A DNA stretch of 62,500 bases from Sphaeroforma sirkka (taxonomy: Eukaryota; Opisthokonta; Ichthyosporea; Ichthyophonida): the NCBI GenBank assembly GCA_001586965.3, contig LUCW03000617.1, positions 1 through 62,500 on the forward strand, read 5' to 3'. The translations under genes were made by a program, and so were the position numbers. Below the pieces are notes generated by a model. That model was not told the DNA's origin and made no database searches. It worked only from the letters and a program-made list of their open reading frames with translations. This document shows, one piece after another, positions 1 through 11,799 of this stretch. How positions within the stretch are numbered: position 1 is the stretch's first letter; the number at the start of each line of letters is the position of its first letter.

Positions 1-256
1 ATCCGTGGGTTCGATTTATTGGTTGACGGAAGACGTCATGACAAAGTTGAGATGCATGGCTGTGGGTAGGTATGCTACCTGTTACAGGAGAGGCCGAGTG
101 GGGTCTCGGATAGGGCACGCAGGTATATAGTCCGAGGAATATTGCCGCACAGCATGGAGCGACTGGCAGTAGTACGCCGATGCGTAGGGAATTGGCACCA
201 AATGGGCCCAGTTTTTGTGATATCTACAGTTTGGCAATATGATCGATCAACTCGCC
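1..256. other. Unassigned sequence at the left edge
   Basis: Mixed-composition DNA with no open frame resembling a known protein. I looked here for the missing 5' exons of the dehydrogenase gene that begins at 854 and did not find them. Confidence 0.5.
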
Positions 257-660
<404 letters not shown>

Positions 661-853
661 TATATCGGACACCAGAGAAATGCAAGATGCAGACTTCGTG
701 CATTAAAGGAATCAGGTGCATGGCCCAGTCCGGGCATTATTTTGGTGCAGTACCATCGCTTGGTATAATTAGTGCTGGACAAGCCCCGCCCTAGTGCAGA
801 GTGGGCTGGTGCAATTGTTTGGGCTGGCCTGACAAATTCGTTGATATATATAG

Positions 854-2410
854 GAGTCATGGCACCGCCAAACCTCGAGCTGTGCCACGGATACGAGAAG
901 CAGTTCTTCACCAATCACATGGGGCATTTTGTACTTGTGACGGGTCTTTTAGACCGGCTGACACCCAGAGGAAGGGTGGTCATGCTAAGTAGCAGAGCCC
1001 ACGAGCGCGCTCCCAGAGGGGGTATTGCTTTTGATAATCTGGACGGAAGTAAAGGCTACAACAGTAGATTGTTCTACGCACAGGCAAGTTCAGGCTTCAT
1101 TGCCTTACCAATAGCTGTCTACTTTTCTATAGTCCAATAGTTTGGATATGCGGTTCAATATATGGGCGAAGTGTAGAGACATCGTGCATCTCATCATTGG
1201 TTCGCTTATCATTATCTTCTCATAGATATTCCTCACCTATCCGTTTTTCAAGACGTGTCTACTTTACATAACTATGCTGCTGTTGGAGATTTGTCTATTG
1301 TATGCATGTTTTGTCAGTGCCACTCTAGGGTCGGTGTATGCCGCTTTCGAGCAAGGTATACGTTCACGCTTTCACATCCAAACCAACCCTTCTGAAATCT
1401 CTTGCACCTACTTCAGTCTAAGATCGCCTCAATACTAATGGCGAAGTCGCTAACAAAACAATTTGAAGGAACTGGCAAGACAGCATTCTCATGCCATCCA
1501 GGGGTTATCTCGGACACCAATTTGTTTCGGTACCTACCGTCGTACGCCCAATTGTTCATGGGTACGTGGAGTTTCAAGTGTTATGTTGATATGTACGCGG
1601 ATGAAGCGAGGGTAGGGTGAATGTGCAAAAGCAGAGAACGTAATGTTCTTCTATATTATTTGAATGCGCAAAAGCAGAGGTCGTATTATTCTTTTATATA
1701 TTCACCTACCCACGCCACCAGCGGTTGAAGTGTTCTTATCCTACGCCACTTCATGGTGCAGAATCGAAAGTACAAGTGACAGTCGAAAACTTGTTGAATG
1801 GCTTGTTGAATATCACGCTTTGTAACTTAGTGGACGGTATTCATCGATATGAACGTAGTCTACACAACTCCGCATCTACCAAGGTCACTATATGGTGTAT
1901 TTTGGCATAGAAACGGGATTTAATCTTTGCTTGTGATTCTACAGTCGATGTAGATGTGATGCAAATCCAGGCATAAACCTGCGAAGATACGAAAATGTGT
2001 TAAAATTAGTTGTGCCTGGACGTCAAGCTTTCCCAGTTAGCCATGGGTATGCCACTAAGTGAACCTCATGGTTCGATATCAAAAAGTATACGAATACAAA
2101 CAGGCCACCAGATGTATCTAGAAAATACCTGTACGCATATGTGCTTATAGGGAGTTAATCATCGGCCGTGCTCGTTGTTCTCTACTTCTTGTCCACAGAC
2201 TGCTTCGGATTCCTCCTACTGAAAACAATCCCGGAGGGTGCCGCTACACAGACATACTTGAGCACAGCAGATGATCTGGAACAGCATAGCGGCCGTTACT
2301 TTGTTGATTGTAATGTCTATCCAGAACGTCAGGATGGTACTGATATGGACACTGCCGACAAGTTGTGGAACATATGCAAAACAATAGTCGCCGGATTATC
2401 GATGCCTTGA
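854..2410 (+). CDS. Short-chain dehydrogenase/reductase, copy 1 (5' exons not seen)
   Basis: NAD(P)-dependent short-chain dehydrogenase of the retinol-dehydrogenase/WW-oxidoreductase type, a Rossmann-fold oxidoreductase of lipid or retinoid-like substrates (family knowledge; substrate unknown). Exons read as 854-1083, 1417-1561 and 2199-2410 (TGA). The first exon has exactly the length (230 nt) and phase of exon 3 of the paralogue at 7912-10716. The catalytic YxxxK is split over the first junction: the exon ends with FYAQ and the next starts with SK. The first intron uses a GC donor (CAG|GCAAGT). The second intron, ATGG|GTACGT to CCACAG|AC, lies at a different place from the paralogue's last intron, which is absent here. 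The exons carrying the TGxxxGxG cofactor motif would lie left of 854. They are either outside the window or lost, so this copy could be a partial gene. Confidence 0.75.
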
Positions 2411-2840
2411 TCACTGAGGCGCCCATGCAATTGAGCAGAACAAGCCTTACCATACGCATCGAACGGGCTCGTGCTGCTCTAGGCTGTGATTAAATACGCA
2501 ATGCTGCAGGAAGATTTGTATGTGTTTGTGTGAAGGAGATATCAGAGCATCAAACTACTGAGAGTTGGCTATAAAATGATGCAACAAAGTTTATGTTAGA
2601 AACAAGGTTTCGGGTCTATTCGTGTTTCGCTCATGATGTTCTGATCTCAGTAAGAACATGGTGGTAAGCAACTATATACATACTGAATGACAAGGAGAGA
2701 CTGGACGACACAGGTCCACAAAAGAGGACAGATGAGAAGATGGGTGTGATTGACATATTTGCGCACTGCAAATATTGAAAGTATTGTTCTTATGAAGGTC
2801 ATAAATACATTTGTGAGGACAACAGTATATACGAACATAT
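2411..2840. other. Intergenic, no gene seen
   Basis: Downstream of dehydrogenase copy 1. Short minus-strand frames have no recognisable content. A C-terminal-tail exon of the minus-strand 7TM gene would be expected hereabouts, but I could not identify one. Confidence 0.4.
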
Positions 2841-2849
2841 GCAGATGAA

Positions 2850-3226
2850 AAAAATATACATACATACATACATACATACATACATACAGACGTACGTACA
2901 TACATATACATATACTATGTATATATGTATGTATGTATATATATATGTATTCCATATATGTATGTATGTATGCCATGTATGTATGATATCTATCTATCTA
3001 TCTATCTATCTACCTATTTATCTATCTATCCATCCATCCATCCAATTAATTATCCATATATCCATCTATACTTCCACCTACATAACTACATGCCTGCTTA
3101 TCTACCTATCAATCCATATAATATATATATATATATACATAAACATATATATAAATTTATAGAAGATTATATATATATATATAGATATATATTTATATTT
3201 ATATATATATATATATATATTATATT

Positions 3227-3258
<32 letters not shown>

Positions 3259-3376
3259 AATATATATATATATATGTATATAGATGCATACATACATAAA
3301 TTACATACATACATAAATACATACATACATACATATACATACATACATATATACATACCTACATACATACATACAT
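2850..3376. repeat. Tetranucleotide and TA microsatellites
   Basis: (TACA)n near 2858-2900, (CTAT/CCAT)n near 2988-3045, TA tracts at 3118-3240, TG at 3241-3258 and further (TACA)n to 3376. Open frames on both strands encode only low-complexity YICMYV-type peptides. Confidence 0.95.
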
Positions 3377-3931
3377 ACAGTACTTGATCCGATTGTTCCG
3401 CTGCAGATACTTAACGAACGTCTGGTACGCTGTGGGTCCAATCAGCTCCACATTCAATATCCAGATAAACACCATGATGGAATTGAACTGGTCTATGACT
3501 CGGACTGAATAGTCTAGAGAGACAAGCACCGAAGTAACATACACGAGTGATATCATGGAAATTCCGCACGCGGACAATATATCGTGATACTGATCACGCA
3601 GAAATTTTGTTTTCCTCAATCTAAAACAATAGTACGTGGTTTCAAAAATCACCGTCAGGAGCAGCAATCTCAGAATAAATCCCGAAATATAAAAGTACTG
3701 ATCAGGGAGATAAATCGAAAACACGCCGAAACTCAGAATCAGCGAGGCGATGGTAATTCGGATCACGGTATTGCTATACTTTGCATCAAAGTCACCTTTG
3801 ATGAATATTAGATACATTACCCTCAAGCGGGCTAATGGAGCGGATGCCAAGGCCATGATCATGACGAATTCCTGATACATCGCAAGAGCAAATAGCCACT
3901 TCGCGGACACCAGATCGACATAATAGATATT
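3359..3931 (-). CDS. 7TM-like membrane protein, C-terminal-half exon
   Basis: The open frame encodes about 185 residues with four hydrophobic segments: around [17 protein letters not shown], an [17 protein letters not shown] stretch, [12 protein letters not shown] and [15 protein letters not shown], then a last segment ending in an aromatic/basic FVKYLQRN. The spacing of the last segments resembles the 7TM gene at 19158-21361, including a possible phase-1 donor (AAGTACT|GTATGT) at the matching place after the last helix. A likely acceptor (AAAATAG|AATATC) sets the 5' edge at 3931. Together with the exon at 6398-6752 it probably forms one gene split by a repeat-filled intron. Receptor identity and ligand are unknown, and the terminal tail exon was not found. 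Confidence 0.55.
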   Translation of the reverse strand, partial: NIYYVDLVSAKWLFALAMYQEFVMIMALASAPLARLRVMYLIFIKGDFDAKYSNTVIRITIASLILSFGVFSIYLPDQYFYISGFILRLLLLTVIFETTYYCFRLRKTKFLRDQYHDILSACGISMISLVYVTSVLVSLDYSVRVIDQFNSIMVFIWILNVELIGPTAYQTFVKYLQRNNRIKYCMYVCM

Positions 3932-4262
3932 CTATTTTACAATTCAGAAAACATTGTGTTAAAAACGATAGTCCTATCTATCAACAAATATGATTGTTGG
4001 ACTACTCTACCTGCACACACGAATAGATGAATATAAATATGTATATGTATATGTAAATGTATATGTATATGTACGTACGTACGTACGTATGAATGTACAC
4101 GTACGTATGTATGTACGTATGTATGTATGTATGTATGTGAGTATGTATGTATGCATGTAACTAAGCACGTGTAGGTATGTATATCATTATGTATGTGTGT
4201 ATGAATATGTGTACGTATATGTACACTTATATATATATATATATATAGATATGAATATAAAT

Positions 4263-4301
<39 letters not shown>

Positions 4302-5061
4302 CATATATATTATATCATATATATGCATATATATATATATGCATATATATATATATATATGTATATATATTATATGTATAATATGTATTATATATATATG
4401 TATACATATATGTATATATATATATAGCATATATGTATATATATATATAGCCATATATATATATTATATATATATATATATGTTCATGTTAATATATAAT
4501 ATGTATGATATTCATATTATTCATATCCATATTCATCATTATTACATTTAATGCATAATATATGTATATGTATGTATAACATATGTATAATAATATGTAT
4601 ATATATATAATAATAATATATAATATATAATATAATATTGATGATACATACACATTGTGATGATGATGCGTGATGCATGTGTGTAACAATGTTATTACAT
4701 AGCATTATTATATATGTATGTATGTCCGTGTGATGTGTATGTGTGTGTCACATGCATGATTCATATAATAATATTGTATATGTATATACAAGATGCATGT
4801 GGATATTCAAATATTTAATATTTGTGTATTAATAATAATATATATATGTAATATTACATATATATTATATGTATAAATGTGCATGCATCCAGATATATAA
4901 AAAAAAAAACAAACACAAAGCTATATATGTATATATGTATGTATATATATTATATATATAATAATATATATATGCTATATATACATATATATATTATTAT
5001 ATATGTATGCATGTATGTATGTATGTGCATGTATATGTATACAATAATATATGTATATATA

Positions 5062-5092
<31 letters not shown>

Positions 5093-5171
5093 CATAAAAC
5101 ATAAACATATATCGAATCCATCTATATCTATATCCATATCCATCCATCCATCCAACTGTCTATCCATCCAT

Positions 5172-5216
<45 letters not shown>

Positions 5217-5967
5217 ATGTATATATATGTATATGATACATATGATGTGTGTGATGACAGTGTTGATGTGTGTTTGTGCATGTTTGTGTTGTGTGCATGG
5301 TATGTGTGTTGTGTGTTTGGTGTGTTGTTGTGTGTATGTGTTGCTGTTGCATTGGTATGTACATGTTTTATGTTTTGCAGCGTGTGTAATGCGCGTATAT
5401 ATATATATATATATATTATTATATGTATATTGTGTGTAATGTAAATGCATGTACATTATTATATGTTTATATATACATATGTATAATTATAATAATTACG
5501 TTATTAATGTTAACATTGAAGTGAAAACGTTTGTTGATTATGTATTATATCAACAATATTGTACGTGCATATATATATAATAATACATTATATATAATAT
5601 CCATATATATATATATATATATATCTTTTTTATAATATACAATTATATATTACATAATAATATATAGCCTACATAATATATATTATATGTATGTATGCAT
5701 TAATATACATGCTAATATGCCAACATGCATATATTATATTATATATTATTAATATAATATATTACATATTATAGCTATATATATATATATATATATTATT
5801 ACATATATATGCATGTATGACACATGTATATACATACATACAGACACAATATGGATGTATATGTACAGTATATATATATTATAATATATAATACATATAT
5901 TATATATATGTATATATATGGATATATATATGATATATATCTGTAGATATATATGATATAATAATAT

Positions 5968-6011
<44 letters not shown>

Positions 6012-6308
6012 TATATATATTATGTATTATATATATAACTATATTACATACATACAATGTGTTGGTGTTGTTGATGGTGATGTTGTTGTTGTTGTTGTGT
6101 GCGTGTGTACATGTGTGTGTATATGTATATTATATAGCATATATATATATATATCTATATATATATATGATATATATGATTATATATGAGTATACATATA
6201 TATATATATTTATGTATGTGTATGTATGTATGTATGTATGTATGTGTGTGCATAAGTACGCATGTTTATACAATTAAATATGTCGATGAGTATGCGTGTA
6301 ATTATCGA

Positions 6309-6381
<73 letters not shown>

Positions 6382-6397
6382 ATGTAAATATATAAAA
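3932..6397. repeat. AT-rich simple-sequence block (probable intron)
   Basis: Mosaic of TATG/TACG repeats (4030-4200), TA and TATAA tracts (4230-5240), TG-rich (5240-5340), TA (5400-6020), GTT (6060-6100) and pure TA (6312-6372). No protein-like frame occurs on either strand. Its position between two hydrophobic minus-strand exons suggests an intron expanded by microsatellites. Confidence 0.7.
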
Positions 6398-6752
6398 CTA
6401 TGGTCAATACTATACTTGCCATCACTAGCGTGACGAATATTATCGATCCAACATAGATCATTATGGTGAGTCTATGGTGTTCAGCGGCTACGGCGTATCT
6501 CGTCCGCTTATCTAAAGAGTCGCCGATGGTACCTGTATGAAACATGTCTACGAAGTAAAAATGTACTTTCGTAACGAACACAAAGACGACGATATAGCCA
6601 AACAGCCGGGGGCAACGATCCACGTGATTTCCAAAACATATTGTGATACCGGCAAAGACCATCATACACAGGCTACACAGGCTGAATACTGTCCAAGAGT
6701 GCCAACAATCTACGACGGTGTGAAGTGACACGGATTTTAATCTGCCGTCTTG
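6398..6752 (-). CDS. 7TM-like membrane protein, N-terminal-half exon
   Basis: Open minus-strand frame starting after a stop at about 6755, with three hydrophobic segments: [37 protein letters not shown] and [19 protein letters not shown]. The loops carry charged and Cys residues. The frame runs into TA repeats, so the true donor lies before about 6400; GCAA|GTATAG is one candidate. The first residues have no convincing ATG, so an upstream exon is expected. It sits upstream, in transcription order, of the exon at 3359-3931 and gives the missing half of a 7TM topology. The exon joining is inference: the phases do not match directly, so a small middle exon may exist. Confidence 0.5.
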
Positions 6753-6821
6753 TCAACATATAGAAGCCATGTGCCTTTACGTTTGTGGCAACTGACTCAA
6801 CCAAGCCTTCTGTAAAGGAGC

Positions 6822-7052
6822 TTGGAGCGTAGAGGCCGCCTGTTTTCGACTTGGATTATAACCCCCCCACACACTCCGCACGGACTCGAGATATGCTTCA
6901 GTATCTACGCAGTCGCCGACTATTTGTACTTACAGTACACCTCTTTATATGACCAGTACCCGTTTTTAACAAAACCATGGACATATAAAGAAGTAGACAT
7001 ATCTTGGTCTGGTTCACCCTACCAGGTTCCTCCATCGTGTCCGATTCAGTAA
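6822..7052 (+). other. Unassigned open frame
   Basis: A 76-codon frame with protein-like composition in its second half, rich in Y, P and W, with possible splice signals around it (TTGTACTTACAG before TACACC, and CAG|GTTCCT after). I recognise no family. It could be an isolated exon or chance. Confidence 0.15.
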
Positions 7053-7911
7053 GAGTCTATGTTGTGCTGTCTGACTTGGTCGCTGCAGTTTGTGCTGTTT
7101 TATTTAGCTTAGTCGGTGTGCCCTTGTAGAAAAAATAAGCATCACTATAATCTGGTGCCTGACATTTACCTTATCCCATGTGCACGCCACAAATTGCAAG
7201 TTTATTACGTCTACGTCGCAACCAGCACACTTGTGTGCACCTGACGTTGGTTTTTTTCACACAACGATCCCCACTAGAAGTGTCTTGCATCAGAATTATT
7301 AAATAGTACATAGTGTATGGACTAAGATGATACTACAAGCTAAGGCTAAAACTGTGATAAAACACACAGTTAGAAAAGGGCTGCTGCGCAGGCCCCTAAT
7401 AAAAAAACTGGACGTAAAAAAGAGGTAGACAGTATGAAGAGGTGGTATACCTGTATGTGAGTACATTTTTTAAAATAGGTCCTATCATCAGACATCATGA
7501 GTCCATCCATTTCAAATAAGCCCCATCATGATCAGGACTATCGTGACTGTCACTGGGCCATCATGACTCCATCATCCATGATGTCGTATGTGGTTCATGA
7601 GTATTCACATGTTTGCTACAGACATGCATGCATTTTAAATAGGCCCCATCATGGCTGTCACTGTGCCACGGCATCATTCGTCATTTTCCATGGCCCGCTG
7701 GAGTCTGGGTTAGGGTCAGAGCCAAAATCATAGCCTTCTCTACCACTACTACTACTAGTAGAGTCTATAAATAAATAAATGAAACAAAAGTACGTAGTAT
7801 AAAAATTTAAAATAGTATATATATATAAAGTGTTCATCACACAAATCATAAATTTATATACGTACACATAAACATACGCGATACATTGCAATATTTATAT
7901 CCTTTCATATA
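7053..7911. other. Intergenic with a diffuse direct repeat
   Basis: No gene recognised. Two diverged copies of a segment containing AAATAGGCCCCATCATG and CTGTCACTG lie near 7510-7565 and 7630-7670. TA tracts follow at 7815-7830, just upstream of the start of dehydrogenase copy 2. Confidence 0.4.
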
Positions 7912-10716
7912 ATGCTCGCATTGTGGCCCAACGGTGATAATGGTTATGGCTATCATACTACCGCTGAAGAGGTCACCAAAGACAAAGATCTTACAGGAAA
8001 GACTTACGTGATTACTGGAATCAATTCGGGTCTTGGTCAGGAATGTGGGTAAGTTGTATGTTATTGTTGTGCAGTGTTTGTCTATTTGTAAGGGAAGCTT
8101 TTTTTTATATGTAGATCGATACAGGCTTTAATTTGCGGACCATTAGCATATCTGTTTATTTCTCTATGTTAGAGTTATCGAGTCCGTTTTATTGGATTCC
8201 TATCTCGCGAACCTATCTTAGTTTCAAATAGACAACGGGGCTTATCCCCGCTTACTTCAAGGATTATAGCTGTATATAGTGTGTACACTTTATTGTTGGT
8301 AGATAGTCGAATAGAATTGTAAAAATTGCGTATACGTCGGTCGATGGAACTTCGAATTGCATTACAGAGCATGTGTATACTTTCTGTTGGTGGACTTGAA
8401 AGTCGACCCATAAAGAGTGGGCATACTCGATTCTAGGTGGATAGAAAATCAACTGATAAACAGTGTGTATACACATTGTTAGTGGTTTGTCAAACGGACT
8501 TATAAAGAGTGTTGTAGATGAACATACGTATCCAGCTATACGATGTCTATACCCCATTGTTAGTGAATAGTATAGTCAACGTATAATGATCGTGCACAGT
8601 TTACTGAGCATGTATACATATTGTTAGTAGTTTGTAAACGAACTCATAAAGAGTGTGGTAGATGAACAATAGTATCCGACTATATGATGTATATGGTGCA
8701 TTGTTAGTAAATAGTATAGTCGACTTTTAATGAGTGCACAGTTTACTAGTTGTATCGTAAAATTGGCCTTCAAGACTTTGGCGGTTTCATTGTCAGTAGA
8801 TAGTTAAAGTACCTCTGAAGCGTCACTGTCGATGGGTTGAACCAACAACTAGTTGTGATTGAGTATACCTCTTAGGGGATAACCAAAATATCTTAAAATT
8901 AAATGCGCATATTTCAATGCTGGTGGAGTAGTAGTCTAATCGCGTCATCCATTCTTCAGGGCCATAGAAGTGTATAAAAATATACGTGGTGATGCATAAT
9001 AATATCGACTTCCAAATTAAGCGTACGCTTCATTGTTGCTCAACAGTCGCATCGACTTCTAAAATGTGTATATACCTCTTGTCTGTAGATAGTAAATGGT
9101 AACATTGCAACTTGTCTGTAGATAGTAATAGTAACATTGCACCCTTCCTCGTCCAGTCGGGTGCTCGCTCTGCGTAATGCTAATGTGATTGGCCTAGCAC
9201 GCTCTGAGGAGAAGGCTAAGGAGGGCATGCAGGAGTGGACAGGAACAGGTGACAAGATCCCTGTAGTGTGTGAGTTGGGAGAGCCCGAAGTAATCAAGCA
9301 GGCTATTGAAGACATCAAAGCCACCGGCAAGAAAATAGACGCGGTGATTGCAAACGCAGGTAGGTGTTGTATTGTGTACATACACTTGTCTTGTAAAACG
9401 GGCTGTTTTGGGCTGTTTAACGATTTAACATGCTGTAGCGCTAGGAGTCTCGCGGAAAGTGCTTTAGGCGGACTGGATTGTTCCCATGGTTACGAAACCA
9501 TCTCTTGCTCGCCAGTTTTTAGGTGCTGGATTGAATGTTTGATACTTCTATCGGATACTACATCATTTTTTATTATGATCCTGTTGGGGTTGTATCGTGC
9601 ACCCGTGCTTAATGCCTCGGATCTGTACTAAACGCTGATTTTGCCCAACATTCTCAGATCTGTATTAAAACTGTATATTGCCCAACATACTCGGATCTGT
9701 ACTAAACCCTATGTTGCCCAACACTTCTCATAGGTATCATGGCTTTGCCCAAACTAGAACTTCAGCATGGGTACGAGAAACAGTTCTTCTGCAATCATGT
9801 AGGGCATTTTATTCTGATAACTGGACTATTGGACAGTTTGGCTGATGACGGTCGTGTGATCACACTCAGTAGTCTAGCACACAAGCAAGCCCCGAAGGGA
9901 GGCATTGCATTCGATAACCTGGATGGATCTAAAGGTTACAGCGATTGGACCTTTTATGGTCAGGTAGGTATTCCTCTGCTTCTTCAAGTTGCATTCATAC
10001 ATCTGCGGGCCATTTCGGCTTAAGACAGATTCGTTCTAGTTGAAGTTATTTGGTATTCAAATGCCCCGAGCATGCATCATACTATGACATTACTTCGGTG
10101 TGTGTGCTTGTCTCCAACAAACAGTAAATTCCGGTATCATTGCATTGTTTTGTCTCTGCGTATCTCTCACTTGGATTCTTCCCATTGACGCCCTTCCACA
10201 TTCGATGACAATCACAGTCGAAAATGGCCCCTCTCCTCATGGCCAAGTCTCTGGCACAGAAGTTCGAGGGCACCAAGAAGACGGCCTACTCGTGCCACCC
10301 GGGGGTATGTTAAACAGTGCATGTCTTTATGTCACTTCAGTATAGTGTAGTCGGACTCGCATGGTAGTCCTGTATCTTTGAAACGAACAGTAGCTGTCTA
10401 AAGTCGTCGTTATGTGTTGTATAGCACCTGATCGAGCCTCTTTTCTCTACTACAGGTAATCAATACAAATCTTTCGAGGCACATGAACCCCATTCTGCGG
10501 GGTTTGACAGGCTTCTTCGGACCGCTGTTCCTCAAGACCACCCCGGAGGGTGCAGCTACACAGACGTTTCTCGCCACTTCCGATGACATTCAGGACAAAA
10601 GTGGCCTGTACTTTGCAGATTGTAATGTCCAGGGCGAGCGTGCGGATGGCTCGGACATGGTCACTGCCGAGAAACTGTGGGCGAAGACGGAAGAAATTGT
10701 GGCCGCCTTTAATTAA
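7912..10716 (+). CDS. Short-chain dehydrogenase/reductase, copy 2 (complete)
   Basis: Five exons: 7912-8048, 9157-9359, 9734-9963, 10218-10304 and 10456-10716 (TAA), giving 305 residues, the usual length for this family. All junctions are GT-AG and the phases match. Visible family marks are the cofactor loop TGINSGLG near residue 38, NAGIMA after the third strand, an SSLAH segment with the structural or catalytic Ser, and the active-site YGQSK, whose Tyr and Lys lie on either side of the exon 3/4 junction. No signal peptide or membrane segment stands out, so it may be cytosolic or peripheral. It is the paralogue of copy 1 (854-2410), and both end with a similar PEGAATQT segment followed by a conserved C-terminal region. 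The likely reaction is NAD(P)-linked oxidation or reduction of a small hydrophobic alcohol or ketone; the substrate cannot be told. Confidence 0.85.
8265..8760 (+). repeat. Diverged tandem repeats in dehydrogenase intron 1
   Basis: Units of roughly 130-150 bp sharing ATTGTTAGT..TAGTATAGTC, CTCATAAAGAGTG and GTAGATGAACA recur near 8480-8625 and 8626-8756, with weaker copies before. They lie wholly inside the 1.1-kb first intron. Confidence 0.6.
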
Positions 10717-10937
10717 AGCATGTGTGACAATAAAAGTTTACTTTTGCCCGTGAATAACTACCCGTACGCGGGGGTTCATATGCTGCTTTTTTTTTTGTGA
10801 AACATGGTGAAATGCATGGATACCACTCGTAGTGGGACATACACACAGCCTTGCAACAGGGCAAGTTGCCTGGATACTACTACTACTACTGAGGAGGCGT
10901 ATACGTATATGTATATTGTCATCCTATATGCTCGGGT

Positions 10938-11790
10938 CCCTACACGGGTGGAAGATGTATATTGTATTGTGTTTCTATATGCTCCTACACAAGTGTGAGA
11001 TGTATAATGTATTTTGTTCCTATATGCTCCTACCCGGGTGTGAGATGTATATTGTATTATGTTCCTTTCACTCAAGTCCCTACAAAGGTGCGAGATGTAT
11101 AATGTATTGTGTTCCTATATGCTCCTACAAGGGTGTGAGATGTATCATGTATTGTGTTCCTATATGCTCGGGTCCCTACAAGGGTGTGAGATGTATCATG
11201 TATTGTGTTCCTATATGCTCCTACACGGGTGTGAGAAGTATATTGTATTATGTTCCTATATACTCAAGTCACTACAAGGGTGTGAGATGTATAATGTATT
11301 GTCTTTCTATATACTCAAGTCCCTACAAGGGTGTGAAATGTATAATGTACTGTGTTACTATATACTCAAGTCCCTACAAGGGTGTGAGATGTATAATATA
11401 TTATGTTCCTATATACTCAAGTCCCTACAAGGGTGTGAGATGTATATTGTATTATGTTTCTATATTCTCAAGTCCCTACAAGGGTGTGAGATGTATAATG
11501 TATTGTGTTCCTTTCACTCAAGTCCCTACAAAGGTGCGAGATGTATAATGTATTGTGTTCCTATATGCTCCTACAAGGGTGTGAGATGTATCATGTATTG
11601 TGTTCCTATATGCTCGGGTCCCTACAAGGGTGTGAGATGTATCATGTATTGTGTTCCTATATGCTCCTACAAGGGTGTGAGATGTATCATGTATTGTGCT
11701 CCTATATGTTTTGGTCCTTAAAAGCGTGTGAGATGTATCATGTGTTGTGTTCCTATATGCTCGGGTCTCTACACGGGTGTGGTAAGAGAA
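10938..11790 (+). repeat. 45/51-bp minisatellite
   Basis: About seventeen units of GTGTGAGATGTATA..GTTCCTATATGCTCCTACAAGG. Short units are 45 bp; long units carry six more bases (GGGTCC or AAGTCC) and are 51 bp. Both lengths are multiples of three, so frames stay open for over 200 codons on + without being genes. A block starting with CCTTTCACTCAAGTCC at about 11060 recurs at about 11506, showing a higher-order duplication of roughly 446 bp. Confidence 0.9.
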
Positions 11791-11799
11791 TTCGTGCAC

